From CAYQEC01 sp964569015 (GTDB lineage Bacteria > Actinomycetota > Acidimicrobiia > Spongiisociales > UBA5794), in contig CAZMSN010000003.1 in assembly GCA_964569015.1 (NCBI GenBank), forward strand, positions 1-64,000: 64,000 nucleotides of DNA. The letters run 5' to 3'. This document shows positions 63,453-64,000 of this stretch, piece by piece. The notes beneath the pieces were generated by a model. It worked only from the letters and a program-made list of their open reading frames with translations, was not told the DNA's origin and ran no database searches. Position 1 is the first letter of the stretch, and each line of letters starts with the position of its first letter. A program made the translations under genes and the position numbers.

Positions 63453-64000
63453 GGTGACGCTGCGCAACGCTGTGATCGTTGCGGACGGGCGAGCCCTGGA
63501 GGGACGCAACGATCTCGTGGTTCGCGACGACGTGGTGGCGGAGATCGGCCCGAATCTCGAGCCGGCGGGCGACGTGATCGACTGTGACGGCGCTTGGGTG
63601 GGTCCCGGGCTGGTAGACGTGCACACCCATTTGCGTGAGCCCGGCCAGGAGTGGAAAGAGGACATCGCGTCCGGTTCGGCGGCGGCGGCCGCCGGCGGAT
63701 ATACCGCGGTGGTCGCCATGCCGAACACCGAACCCGCCATCGACGCCGGTCATCTGGCGCGGTACGTCCAGGAACGGGGACGCGAGGTCGGGTTGGTGGA
63801 TGTGATGTCGGCCGGGTGCATCACCGCCGGGCGCCGCGGTCAGAAGCTCGCACACCTCGATGAGCTGTGGGACGCCGGGGTTCGCCTGTTCACCGACGAC
63901 GGCGACTCGGTGGCGGATGCCGGGCTGCTGCGGCGGGCGATGGAGTACCTCGCCGAGCGGGGCGGTGTGATCGCGGAGCATTGTATGGACGCCGGCCTTG
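63445..64000 (+). CDS. pyrC: dihydroorotase, N-terminal part (3' end outside window)
   Basis: 185 residues visible. The first metal ligands are in [17 protein letters not shown], followed by [15 protein letters not shown], the class I dihydroorotase pattern, and later [10 protein letters not shown] 63445 overlaps the pyrB stop. The frame remains open to the last base. Confidence 0.95.
   Translation, partial: MSEVTLRNAVIVADGRALEGRNDLVVRDDVVAEIGPNLEPAGDVIDCDGAWVGPGLVDVHTHLREPGQEWKEDIASGSAAAAAGGYTAVVAMPNTEPAIDAGHLARYVQERGREVGLVDVMSAGCITAGRRGQKLAHLDELWDAGVRLFTDDGDSVADAGLLRRAMEYLAERGGVIAEHCMDAGL

Noticed and set aside
1..64000. tRNA genes, CRISPR arrays, insertion sequences
   Set aside because: I saw no cloverleaf-like segments with GTTCGA arms outside coding frames, no regularly spaced repeats and no transposase motifs.

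Overview
The window is a GC-rich, gene-dense stretch of chromosome from an actinobacterium. Three things point there: a mycothiol synthase (8263..9162), a phosphatidylinositol-mannoside type cluster (16609..19108), and a gene order that follows, with insertions, the thrS-to-pyrC order known from Mycobacterium. Homopolymeric threonine linkers in secreted domains, a queA-tgt-yajC-secD-secF order and a complete type IV pilus (T4P) system without a visible secretin make a deep-branching lineage such as Acidimicrobiia my best guess. That placement is inference. The window opens inside a GH13 glucosidase gene and closes inside pyrC. I saw no tRNA, rRNA, CRISPR array, insertion sequence or prophage.

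Layout. 1-6.4 kb is a sugar-metabolism patch: GH13 end, GH94 disaccharide phosphorylase and a class II xylose isomerase, interleaved with an RRM RNA-binding protein and an orphan soluble histidine kinase. 6.9-10.4 kb holds a lone Flp-type pilin, a DivIVA-like coiled-coil protein, mshD, a small zinc-ribbon protein and a kinase-fold protein lacking catalytic residues. 10.5-32.5 kb is the conserved core: thrS, an RND exporter, gltA, a PIP-synthase/acyltransferase/PimA operon, pdxS-pdxT-yebC, ruvCAB, a CHAD protein, queA-tgt-yajC-secDF and rel. 32.6-36.4 kb is a minor-pilin operon set between rel and a glyoxalase-II-like gene. 36.5-46.9 kb carries aspS, rarA, hisS, alaS, ruvX, mltG and aroE. 47-56.9 kb is the main T4P locus: pilB, a MshEN-PilT fusion, pilC, two tandem pilins, prepilin peptidase, and pilM-N-O-P. 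57-61.7 kb is aroC-K-B, pepQ, efp, nusB. 61.8 kb to the end is the pyr operon with a PyrR-binding leader.

The most interesting signal is a shared promoter-like element, CTCAA-N16/17-GCCGATAA. It lies directly upstream of both pilin genes and of the orphan histidine kinase, with a weaker -10 upstream of the minor-pilin operon and of pilB. It closely resembles promoters read by sigma-28 (FliA/WhiG/SigD) family factors. It would tie the pilus parts and an unlinked kinase 27 kb or more away into one regulon. The pilin leaders also share a hairpin whose stem is kept while the loop changes. Other points of note are a 24-codon leader ORF that couples PyrR control to pyrR, the PilT fusion, a minor pilin with an adhesin-like body, an archaeal/eukaryotic-type HisRS and the degenerate kinase beside thrS.
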